From contig CATYEP010000067.1 of NCBI GenBank assembly GCA_958405585.1, positions 1 through 9,244 on the forward strand: a stretch of DNA of 9,244 nucleotides, in the 5' to 3' direction. This DNA comes from an uncultured Eubacteriales bacterium (GTDB taxonomy: Bacteria; Bacillota; Clostridia; Christensenellales; Borkfalkiaceae). Positions within the stretch are counted from its first letter, which is position 1, and each line of letters starts with the position of its first letter. The notes beneath the pieces were generated by a model. It was given only the letters and a program-made list of their open reading frames with translations. It did no database searches and was not told the DNA's origin. Below, one piece after another: positions 1 to 6,550 of the stretch. A program made the translations under genes and the position numbers.

Positions 1-73
1 AACGGATGAAGGTGCATAGAGTTTTGAATCAGAGTGTGTAAAGTTTCGGATCAAGGCGGGGGAGGATCGGCTC

Positions 74-307
74 TTGATCGAGCGCGGCGGCGAGATGGCA
101 TACGCATTGACGTTGCGGCGTGGACAAAAGACGAAAGTCAGGATATTGACGTCGTTCGGGGAAGTGGATGCGGCTGCGAGCGTGAAGCGGATGCAGACGG
201 AAGAGAGAGACGGGCAGCTGGACGTTTTTTGTGAATATAATTTGGATTTTGCAGGATATACACAGTATCATGCGATACGTTTTTCAGTAAAAAGTAACGA
301 AAGATAA
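74..307 (+). CDS. DUF1934 (YwiB-like) protein, C-terminal part; possibly broken
   Basis: The frame resembles the second half of DUF1934 proteins, small beta-barrel proteins of unknown function typified by Bacillus YwiB and usually about 140 residues long. Family-like features are an 'IERGGEM' stretch matching the usual hydrophobic-R-x-G turn, a Gly-containing 'SFGEVD' segment, and the alternating strand 'LDVFCEYNLDFAG' near the end. The first start-like codon is TTG at 74, with ATG at 92, but homology seems to continue upstream: codons from 20 (SFESECVKFRIKAGEDRLL) fit the family, and so do the five codons before an in-frame TAG at 17-19 (TDEGA). I therefore think neither 74 nor 92 is the original start; the piece is either a pseudogene remnant, a sequence error, or a gene read through TAG. 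The stop TAA (305-307) touches the ribosome binding site of the next gene. The family call rests on pattern memory, so it is moderate. Confidence 0.55.
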   Translation: MIERGGEMAYALTLRRGQKTKVRILTSFGEVDAAASVKRMQTEERDGQLDVFCEYNLDFAGYTQYHAIRFSVKSNER

Positions 308-319
308 AGGAGTAAGGGG

Positions 320-940
320 ATGGAGGTTACGTATCTGGGGCATTCAAGTTTTCTGATAACGGCGGAAGACGGGACGAAGTTGGTGACGGATCCTTATACG
401 GGGATCGGGTATGAAATGCCTGCCGTGGAAGCGGATCATGTAGTATGCAGTCATTTTCATTTTGATCACGGGTATACGCAAGGAGTCCGCGGGTATTCGG
501 ATGTGATTTCGGAGCCTGGGGAATACCGTTGCGGCGGGATAAAGGTGACGGGATACGGAAGTTTTCATGACGATGTGAAGGGTGCGAAGCGTGGCAGAAA
601 TGTTATTTTTGTCATGGAAGCGGACGGAAAGTGGATCTGTCACATGGGGGATATCGGAGAGCGGATATCGGATTCGCTGGCGGCAAACCTGAAGGGGTTG
701 GATCTATTGATGGTGCCGATCGGCGGTGTATATACGATCGATGCGAAAGGAGCGTTGGAGCTTATCGAAAGATTGCAGCCGAAGGCGGCGTGTGCGATGC
801 ATTTTAAGTGCAAAGACTGTAAGTTGGACATAGATCCTGCGACGGTTTTGGAAAAGCTGACGGATAAGTGTGAACGGATCGGCAGTGTGATCCCGATGGA
901 AGGGCAAAGCGGGAAGATATGGATACCCGAGAGGAGATGA
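320..940 (+). CDS. Metallo-beta-lactamase-fold hydrolase (UPF0173/UlaG-like)
   Basis: A 206-residue single-domain, probably cytoplasmic metal-dependent hydrolase. The start 'MEVTYLGHSSFLI' is the typical first strand of the UPF0173/UlaG branch. The metal motif HxHxDH is complete at residues 45-50 (HFHFDH). Further likely ligands are H83, D111 in 'HMGDIG', and H161 in 'AMHFKC'. The glycine-rich segment 'PIGGVYTIDAKGA' (133-144) is characteristic of this branch. Length is close to the usual 210-230 residues. There is no signal peptide or membrane segment. The start is well supported by AAAGGAG at 306-312, seven bases upstream. The next gene begins one base after the stop. The substrate cannot be read from the sequence: relatives include L-ascorbate-6-phosphate lactonase and many uncharacterised proteins. 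The fold is sure; the function is not. Confidence 0.9.
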   Translation: MEVTYLGHSSFLITAEDGTKLVTDPYTGIGYEMPAVEADHVVCSHFHFDHGYTQGVRGYSDVISEPGEYRCGGIKVTGYGSFHDDVKGAKRGRNVIFVMEADGKWICHMGDIGERISDSLAANLKGLDLLMVPIGGVYTIDAKGALELIERLQPKAACAMHFKCKDCKLDIDPATVLEKLTDKCERIGSVIPMEGQSGKIWIPERR

Positions 941-941
941 C

Positions 942-2306
942 ATGGAAGAAAAGCAGTTGCTGGAAATTTTTGGTGCAGCGTACTCGCATCTGAACGGAAA
1001 AAACATTTATGAGGTCAGGAATTTGGCGCGGGCATTCGGGGTAAATGCGCCGACGTCGGAACGAAAGCATGCGTTGATATTGAGGATCATCGGGGTCGCT
1101 TCTGGGATGAGCGATCCGGAACAGCGCAGTCATCGCGGGGCGCGCGTGAAGGCGAGTGACGCATCGGGGGAAAGCATAGCGCAGTTGCAGTCGATCATCG
1201 ACGAATGCAAAAGAAAAATGCCGTATGATTATCGGGCAGTAGCGCCGGGAAAGAGCAGTTTTCATGACAGCGCGGATTCGCCTCGCACGTATGGGTATAA
1301 AGATGAAGCGTATTCGGGCATTGCAGAGAATTGCGGAAAAGGATACTGGCGTCTTTGTCTGCAAAATGAAGATACGTGCATGGATTTTCCTGAAATTGAC
1401 GAGAAGCTGATCAAGGATTTCAATATACGGGAAGGCGACATGATCAGCGGGTATGTGGTGCAGGCGCAGGGAGAAAGACCGCGGCTGATGCAGATTGCGG
1501 CGATCGAAGGCAGGGCGCCCGTATTTGTAGAACGGCGGAGATTTGAAGAACTTGCGGCGGAATATCCTTCCGAGCGATATGATTTATCCGGATCGGAAAA
1601 TGCGGTTCTTCGGGCGGCGGACATTCTTTGTCCGGTCGGAAAAGGACAGAGGGTGTTAGTACTTGCGCCGTCGGGTACAGGGAAGACTGCGTTTTTGCAG
1701 GAATTCGGAAAGAGCGTGGCGAAAAAGGCGCACGTTATCTGTCTTTTATTGGGGCAGAGACCGGAAGAGAACGGTGAGTACAAAGCGGCGGTTGCTGGGA
1801 GCTGTGTTTTTTCGGAAGCGTTTGACAGCACGTTTGAGAGGAGGGTGCGGGCGGCGCATCTTGCGGCGGAGCGTGCGAAGCGGCTTGCAGAAGCAGGGAA
1901 AGACGTGGTTTTACTTGTCGATTCGTTGCGTGCATACGTGCAGGCATCGGAAAAGATGAGCGGCGATCGGGAAAGCGGATTGCTGGACGGGAAAAGGTTA
2001 TTTGCTCTTGCAAGGAAACTTTCGGGCGGCGGATCTTTGACGGTGATTGCGACGTATCCGGATGAGGACGTTCCGGATACGGCAAAGAGTGAATTTGAAT
2101 CGGCGGCGAATGCTGTATTTTGTTTCAGTCGTGAAACGGCGGCGGAAGGGATTATCCCCGCGTTTGATTTTTCGAGATCTTTTACCAAGCGTTCGGAGCA
2201 GTTTTCAGGGGCGCCCGACAGGGAGTTTGTTCGAAAATTGCGGAGTGCCGCAGAGGAAACCGGTACGGCAGGAGTGCTTGCAATGTTAGAAAAAAATGAG
2301 GAGTAA
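942..2306 (+). CDS. Diverged Rho-type transcription termination factor-like ATPase
   Basis: This 454-residue protein follows the Rho layout. Residues 5-52 resemble the helical Rho N-terminal domain (NIYEVRNLARAFGV, then a basic helix). A polar linker follows, then an OB-fold-like RNA-binding region at about 125-190 (GKGYWRL at the RNP-1 position, 'IKDFNIREGDMISGYV'). 'RRRFEELAAEYPSERYDL' matches the Rho linker 'LFENLTPLYPNERL'. The ATPase core has Walker A APSGTGKT (242-249), Walker B LLVDS with D327, and 'GGSLTVIAT' (363-371). Canonical Rho needs 'DERPEE', whose Glu is the catalytic base; here it is GQRPEE (271-276). The arginine-finger region 'SGTR' reads 'SFTKR' (413-417). Both central-pore loops are shorter than in E. 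coli Rho. It is thus probably a paralogue with altered or absent ATP hydrolysis rather than the housekeeping Rho. GAGGAG at 931-936 supports the start, one base after the upstream stop. Homology to Rho is confident; the activity is unknown. Confidence 0.85.
   Translation: MEEKQLLEIFGAAYSHLNGKNIYEVRNLARAFGVNAPTSERKHALILRIIGVASGMSDPEQRSHRGARVKASDASGESIAQLQSIIDECKRKMPYDYRAVAPGKSSFHDSADSPRTYGYKDEAYSGIAENCGKGYWRLCLQNEDTCMDFPEIDEKLIKDFNIREGDMISGYVVQAQGERPRLMQIAAIEGRAPVFVERRRFEELAAEYPSERYDLSGSENAVLRAADILCPVGKGQRVLVLAPSGTGKTAFLQEFGKSVAKKAHVICLLLGQRPEENGEYKAAVAGSCVFSEAFDSTFERRVRAAHLAAERAKRLAEAGKDVVLLVDSLRAYVQASEKMSGDRESGLLDGKRLFALARKLSGGGSLTVIATYPDEDVPDTAKSEFESAANAVFCFSRETAAEGIIPAFDFSRSFTKRSEQFSGAPDREFVRKLRSAAEETGTAGVLAMLEKNEE
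2298..2303 (+). promoter_or_regulatory. Ribosome binding site that fixes the glucokinase start
   Basis: GAGGAG lies inside the last codons of the Rho-like gene and 10 bases before ATG 2314. The upstream in-frame ATG at 2296 has only A-rich sequence before it. This favours 2314 as the glucokinase start and suggests that its translation is coupled to the end of the Rho-like gene. Confidence 0.65.
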
Positions 2307-2313
2307 AGCAGAA

Positions 2314-3276
2314 ATGGCGGGAAAATATTTTGTTGGAATCGATTTGGGCGGAATGAGTGCCAAGGCAGGGCTTTTTGACGGTGTCGGCAATCTGATCGTT
2401 AAAGACACGGTCAAAACGAGCAAAGAAGAGGGATATGCGGCGACGGTATCCAATCTTGCGGAATTGGTTAAAAAGGTATGCGAAAAGGGTAAAGTGCCGT
2501 TCGCGTCGCTGTGCGGCGTGGGGGTCGGTTCACCCGGGATCATCAACGGGAAAGACGGGATCGTCTTGTCCTGGACGAATTTCGGCTGGGAAAATAAAAA
2601 TCTTGCGGCGGATCTTTCTGAGAAACTGAACGGGCTGAACGTAAAAATTTCCAACGATGCGAATGCGGCTGCGCTAGGCGAAGCGCGGTTCGGCGCGGGA
2701 AAGAAGTATGAAAACAGTATTTTCATTACGTTAGGCACGGGAGTCGGAAGCGGGATCATATTGGGCGGAAAGATTTTCGAAGGCTTCCGCGGCGGAGCGG
2801 CGGAAGCCGGGCATATGACGTTGGTCGTAGGGGGAATACCCTGCCCGTGCGGAAGGCGCGGCTGCTTTGAGCAATACGCGTCTGCATCGGCGTTGATACG
2901 GGATACCAAGCGGGCGATGTTCGAGCATAAGGATTCTTCCATGTGGAAGCTGGCGGGTTCGCCCGAACAGGTAGACGGCAGAACAGCGTTCACGGCGGCT
3001 AAGGAGGGTGATCCGGCGGCGCGTGATGTTGTCAAAAATTACATAATGTATCTGAGCGAAGGGATCCTCAATTTAGTAAACTTATTCCGTCCGCAGGCGA
3101 TCATTGTCGGTGGAGGCGTGTCGGGAGAAGGGGATTATTTGTTGCAGCCGGTGCGCAGATATGTGGACGAGCATTTGTTTGTAGGTTTTGACAGGATCCC
3201 GTTGGCGATCGTGCGCGCCGATTTGGGAAACGATGCAGGAATGTGGGGCGCATGTGCGTTGGTGCTGGATGACTGA
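2314..3276 (+). CDS. glk: ROK-family glucokinase
   Basis: It phosphorylates glucose to glucose-6-phosphate with ATP in the cytoplasm, feeding glycolysis. From the chosen start the protein has 320 residues, normal for Gram-positive ROK glucokinases. The N-terminal phosphate-binding motif is 'GIDLGGMSAKAGLFD' (8-22); the usual Thr after DxGG is Met-Ser here. The catalytic Asp is D115 in 'SNDANAAALGE'. 'LGTGVGSGIILGGKIFEG' (140-157) is the second ATP/sugar segment, followed by 'EAGH' (164-167), which contacts the sugar. The ROK zinc site is complete: H167 plus C177, C179 and C184 in 'CPCGRRGC'. The C-terminal 'RPQAIIVGGGVS' is the adenosine segment. An alternative ATG at 2296 would add six residues but has no ribosome binding site. 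The 3' end overlaps the patatin gene by eight bases. Other ROK sugar kinases such as allose or N-acetylglucosamine kinase are possible, but the motif set fits glucokinase best. Confidence 0.9.
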   Translation: MAGKYFVGIDLGGMSAKAGLFDGVGNLIVKDTVKTSKEEGYAATVSNLAELVKKVCEKGKVPFASLCGVGVGSPGIINGKDGIVLSWTNFGWENKNLAADLSEKLNGLNVKISNDANAAALGEARFGAGKKYENSIFITLGTGVGSGIILGGKIFEGFRGGAAEAGHMTLVVGGIPCPCGRRGCFEQYASASALIRDTKRAMFEHKDSSMWKLAGSPEQVDGRTAFTAAKEGDPAARDVVKNYIMYLSEGILNLVNLFRPQAIIVGGGVSGEGDYLLQPVRRYVDEHLFVGFDRIPLAIVRADLGNDAGMWGACALVLDD

Positions 3277-4072
3277 GCGTAAATTTTTGCAGGTTTTCCG
3301 CAAAAAGAAAGAGAAAACGATCGGGCTTGCGCTGGGGAGCGGCGGAGCAAAAGGCATGGCGCATCTGGGCGCATTGCAGGCTTTTGCGGAAAACGGGATC
3401 GTATTTGATGTGTTTGCAGGGACGTCGGCGGGAGCGATCGTGGGCGCGCTGAGCGCTCGCGGTTACAGTTCCCAGGATATCGTAGGTTTGATGACGGGTT
3501 CGGTTTACGGCGGAGCGGTGCTCGGGGCGATGCTGAAAGGCAGTCTGGAGCCTGTGGTACCGGTCGTGGACGACGCGCTGGGCGGGTGTGATATTTCCGA
3601 ATTGGAAAAGCCGTTTTGTGCGATTGTGACAAAGGTATCGGACGGAACGCAGAGAATACTGACGGAAGGAAATGCGGCGAGGGCGGTTTTGGCGTCTTCG
3701 TCCATGCCTCCGCTTTTTCAGGGCTTGGAGATCGACGGGGAAAAGTATGCGGACGGTGCGTTCTGCAATGCGATCCCTGGGGATGCGGCGCGCATGTTGG
3801 GTGCGGATCTTGTGATCGGGATCGCGTTATCCCCGGCAGAGAGCTATCGGGAAACGCAGTTTGCAACGGCGGACGGCGGCAGAAAGACGATACGTCAGAC
3901 AGGGTTTGAGAAATGCGACATACTTCTGGAACCGGATCTGAAAGATTTTAAAGCGATCGATATTCAGTACGGTGCTCAGATGTATGATATCGGGTATGCC
4001 TGCGCGCAGGATCGGATGGGAGAGATCCTGCGAGCGATACACGGCGGCAAAGCGAGACAGGCGGCGCATTAA
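3269..4072 (+). CDS. Patatin-like phospholipase (RssA/YlbK type)
   Basis: A 267-residue Ser-Asp dyad lipid acyl hydrolase, probably cytoplasmic or membrane-associated. The oxyanion loop is 'GSGGAKG' (23-29), followed by 'MAHLGAL'. The nucleophile is S53 in 'GTSAGA' (GxSxG), and the catalytic Asp is D162 in 'DGA' (162-164). 'SSSMPPLFQGLEIDGEKYADGA' spacing is typical of short bacterial patatins. No signal peptide is visible; the N-terminus is basic (RKKKEK, 11-16). A longer reading from 3188 exists, but its first 27 residues are only the shifted frame of the glucokinase end. ATG 3269 overlaps that gene's stop by eight bases and has only a weak ribosome binding site, so translational coupling is likely. 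The substrate is unknown; phospholipids or lysophospholipids are known substrates in the family. Confidence 0.88.
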   Translation: MTERKFLQVFRKKKEKTIGLALGSGGAKGMAHLGALQAFAENGIVFDVFAGTSAGAIVGALSARGYSSQDIVGLMTGSVYGGAVLGAMLKGSLEPVVPVVDDALGGCDISELEKPFCAIVTKVSDGTQRILTEGNAARAVLASSSMPPLFQGLEIDGEKYADGAFCNAIPGDAARMLGADLVIGIALSPAESYRETQFATADGGRKTIRQTGFEKCDILLEPDLKDFKAIDIQYGAQMYDIGYACAQDRMGEILRAIHGGKARQAAH

Positions 4073-4143
4073 GAAACGGCGTCGGGGCATGGAAGCAGGC
4101 AAATTCGGAAGAATAGCGGGTTTATACAAAAGCATAGAAAAAG

Positions 4144-5274
4144 ATGGGAAAACAAACAAAAGAGCGTGCGGACGAGACGGAAAGGATACGCAGAGCGTTA
4201 TCGGAGCCAGGAAGCGCAAGCCGCAAGAAGAAGCGGATCCGCCGGCAGGTATGGGCGTTGGCGATGGCTGTGGTGTTTCTTGCGGCGACGATCGTGATCG
4301 ATCGTTTCGTGTTTCCGCTGCCGTACGTGTGGGCATTGACGGAGCAGCCTGAACTTTCAGAGCGTCAGGCAGGCGAGATGCGCATTCATTTTTTGGATGC
4401 GGGACAGGGAGATTGTACGGTGATCGAATTTCCGGACGGCAGGACGATGATGATCGATGGCGGAGACGGAACGGAGAGCGGGACAAGGAAAATCCTTGGG
4501 TATTGTTTTGCGTTGGGGATCGAAGAATTTGATTATCTTTTGCTGACGCATACCGATTCGGATCATGCAGGCGGACTGGATGATGTGTTGCGTTGTTTCG
4601 GAGCGAAGAAGGTATTTGTTCCTTATACGGAAGACGAGAACGTGAATACGGCATATGCGTCGTTTGCCAAGGTTTTGAAAGATACGGGAACGGATACGGA
4701 GATCTCGCATACTTTGCAGACGATCGTTTCGGAAGATTTTGATTGTTTTTATTATGGGATGTGGCTTTCTCCGTTTTCGCCGGAAATTGATGGCAGTTTT
4801 TATAACGGACAGGACGGAGTGCCCGAATCCGAGGCGATCAACGATACGTCGGCGGTCGTGTACTTCGAATATGCAGGGAGACGTCTGTTACTGACGGGCG
4901 ATGCTTCGGAACGTGTGGAGAACAAGATCATCGACGATTTCAAGGCGACGGACGGAGTTGTGTTCGAACTGGAAACGGAGACCGACTGTGGAATGATAAC
5001 GTTGGCGCCGCGTTTGGAGAATCTGGATTTTCTGAAGGCTGGTCATCACGGGAGTTCTTCTTCGACAGGGGAGAAACTGGCGGAATACTGTAAGCCTGCG
5101 GAAATATTTATCAGTTGCGGGGCAGGAAATACATACGGACATCCGAATCTGACGCCGATTGAAAATCTGGAGGGAGCTTTTCCGGATGCGGAGTTTTATC
5201 GGACGGACGAAATGGGAAACATACTATTGACAATAGAGCGTGACGGGAGTTATGAGATAACATCTGTCAGCTGA
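4144..5274 (+). CDS. Membrane-anchored ComEC-like metallo-beta-lactamase hydrolase
   Basis: This 376-residue protein has a basic N-terminus (RKKKRIRR, 27-34), one membrane segment at about 36-52 ('VWALAMAVVFLAATIVI'), and an extracytoplasmic hydrolase domain from about 79. 'IHFLDAGQGDCTVIEFPDG' is the diagnostic first strand of the ComEC/Rec2 C-terminal branch. The metal motif is HxDxDH at 136-141 (HTDSDH), with D253 in 'LLLTGDA', 'AGHHGSS' (299-305) and 'YGHPN' (331-335). The ComEC channel domains are absent, so it is a stand-alone protein rather than a DNA importer. Secreted or anchored relatives of this type occur widely in Bacillota. Possible substrates include extracellular nucleic acids, but this is inferred only from the ComEC likeness. 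ATG 4144 has a poor ribosome binding site; 71 bases separate it from the patatin gene. The start is therefore less sure than the product. Confidence 0.87.
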   Translation: MGKQTKERADETERIRRALSEPGSASRKKKRIRRQVWALAMAVVFLAATIVIDRFVFPLPYVWALTEQPELSERQAGEMRIHFLDAGQGDCTVIEFPDGRTMMIDGGDGTESGTRKILGYCFALGIEEFDYLLLTHTDSDHAGGLDDVLRCFGAKKVFVPYTEDENVNTAYASFAKVLKDTGTDTEISHTLQTIVSEDFDCFYYGMWLSPFSPEIDGSFYNGQDGVPESEAINDTSAVVYFEYAGRRLLLTGDASERVENKIIDDFKATDGVVFELETETDCGMITLAPRLENLDFLKAGHHGSSSSTGEKLAEYCKPAEIFISCGAGNTYGHPNLTPIENLEGAFPDAEFYRTDEMGNILLTIERDGSYEITSVS

Positions 5275-5296
5275 TAACAAAAAGGCGGAACGAAAA

Positions 5297-6427
5297 ATGA
5301 TCAGATGGATGACGAGCGGAGAATCGCACGGCAGAGCATTGACGGCAATCATAGAGGGTTTGCCGTCCAATCTTGAAATCGATACGGAAGAGATCAACCG
5401 TTATCTGGCGATGCGCCAGAGCGGATACGGCAGGGGGGCGCGGCAGAAAATCGAATCGGACACAGTGCAGATCCTTTCGGGGGTGCGCAACCGACTCACG
5501 CTGGGCAGTCCGGTGTGCCTGACAGTCGAAAATAAAGACTATAAAAACTGGGAAGAATACATGTCTCCGTACGGTGCGGACGTAACGGCAAGGCGGCTCA
5601 CGAAAGTCCGCCCGGGTCATGCGGATCTTTCCGGCGTTCTCAAATACGATCAGACAGACGCGCGGAACATTCTGGAGCGCGCTTCCGCCAGAGAGACGGC
5701 GGTGCGGGTGGCAGCCGGCACGATTGCGCGCATGTTTTTGCGCGCGCTCGGCGTGGAAGTGAGCGGGTATGTGCATTCTGTGGCGGACGTTTCGGACGAA
5801 AAGGAATACACGTTTGAAGAATTGAAGGATGTTAAAGACAGTGAACTGTTTATGCCGGATCCTGCCGTTTGCGAGCGCGCGAAGCGCCGCATCGATGAGA
5901 TCAAGGAAGATAAGGATACGGCAGGCGGGATCGTGGAAATCCGTGTTAAAGGCTTAAAGAGCGGATTTGGCAGTTGTATGAGTTACGGGGAAAAGTTGGA
6001 CGGACACCTGGCGGGAGCCTTGATGGGGATCCAGGCGATCAAAGGCGTGGAAGTCGGGCTTGGCTTTGAAGCGGCGCGCCGCCGCGGCAGTGCGGTTCAC
6101 GATGAGATTTATAAGGAAAACGGCAAGTTTATCAGAAAGACGAACAGGGCAGGCGGGATCGAAGGCGGCATGTCCAACGGCGAAGAGATCGTACTCCGAG
6201 CCGCGATGAAGCCGATCCCGACGCTCATGCGCGGATTGAATACGGTGGATTTCAATACGGGCGAAGCGTGTCGCGCAGCTACGGAGCGGAGCGACGTCTG
6301 TGCGATCTGCGCGTGTGAGATCGTGGCGGAAAGCACGGTTTGTTTTGCGCTTGCGCAAAAAGTACAGGAGCGGCTGGGCGGCGACAATATGCGCGAAATT
6401 AAGGAAAGGTATGCCTTGCTTCCCTGA
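5297..6427 (+). CDS. aroC: Chorismate synthase
   Basis: It converts 5-enolpyruvylshikimate-3-phosphate to chorismate using reduced FMN, the last step of the common aromatic pathway. The 376-residue length is typical. Signatures seen are 'TSGESHGRAL' at the N-terminus, 'RQSGYGRGARQKIE' (about 40-53), 'VRPGHADLSGVLKY' (about 105-118), 'ERASARETAVRVAAG' (about 127-141), 'EGGMSNGE' (about 288-295) and the C-terminal 'ERSDVCAICACEIVAE'. The usual 'GYGRGGR' is GYGRGAR here, a minor variant. ATG 5297 follows an AGGCGG ribosome binding site and starts 22 bases after the previous stop. It is the first gene of the aro cluster. The whole set of FMN- and substrate-binding segments appears intact. Confidence 0.97.
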   Translation: MIRWMTSGESHGRALTAIIEGLPSNLEIDTEEINRYLAMRQSGYGRGARQKIESDTVQILSGVRNRLTLGSPVCLTVENKDYKNWEEYMSPYGADVTARRLTKVRPGHADLSGVLKYDQTDARNILERASARETAVRVAAGTIARMFLRALGVEVSGYVHSVADVSDEKEYTFEELKDVKDSELFMPDPAVCERAKRRIDEIKEDKDTAGGIVEIRVKGLKSGFGSCMSYGEKLDGHLAGALMGIQAIKGVEVGLGFEAARRRGSAVHDEIYKENGKFIRKTNRAGGIEGGMSNGEEIVLRAAMKPIPTLMRGLNTVDFNTGEACRAATERSDVCAICACEIVAESTVCFALAQKVQERLGGDNMREIKERYALLP

Positions 6428-6550
6428 ATTTTGCCCGATCAAGGAGCAAATCGCAATGCGCATGATCTTTGTGTCGACGCGAAATATGCGTACGGGCGTT
6501 TTGAAAAGAAAAACGGCGGGCACAGAAGAAAATAAAAACGGGATAATAAA
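6428..6550 (+). other. aroC-aroB spacer with a possible 35-codon ORF
   Basis: This is the longest gap inside the aro cluster. It contains AAGGAG at 6441-6446, and nine bases later ATG 6456 opens a 35-codon reading frame that ends with TAG at 6561-6563, overlapping the aroB start by 13 bases. The peptide is basic (nine Lys/Arg, two Glu) and matches no family I recognise. aroB itself has no good ribosome binding site. No hairpin terminator or convincing promoter was found. The ORF may be a coupling device or chance. Confidence 0.3.

Noticed and set aside
1262..2188. 308-codon open frame on the minus strand opposite the Rho-like gene
   Set aside because: It mirrors the sense gene's codon bias (Ser/Ala-rich) and has no recognisable domain; the plus strand has clear Rho homology.
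3188..3268. N-terminal extension of the patatin gene
   Set aside because: The 27 extra residues are an out-of-frame reading of the glucokinase end; patatin homology starts after the ATG at 3269.
4073..4143. Possible promoter (TATACA at about 4132) before the ComEC-like gene
   Set aside because: No acceptable -35 element stands at the right distance, and the gap is only 71 bases; read-through from upstream is as likely.
4289..4307. Palindromic run of GATC-containing sequence (acgatc...gatcgt)
   Set aside because: It lies in the codons of the membrane segment, and GATC/GATCG repeats are common throughout this window's coding sequence; no sign of an operator or origin.
4089..4352. Alternative frame starting with ATG 4089 before the ComEC-like gene
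   Set aside because: Most of it overlaps the membrane-anchor coding region in another frame, and it has no ribosome binding site or family likeness.
6480..6550. TTGAAA and GATAAT as a promoter for aroB
   Set aside because: The two elements are about 37 bases apart, far from the usual 17, and the second almost touches the ATG.
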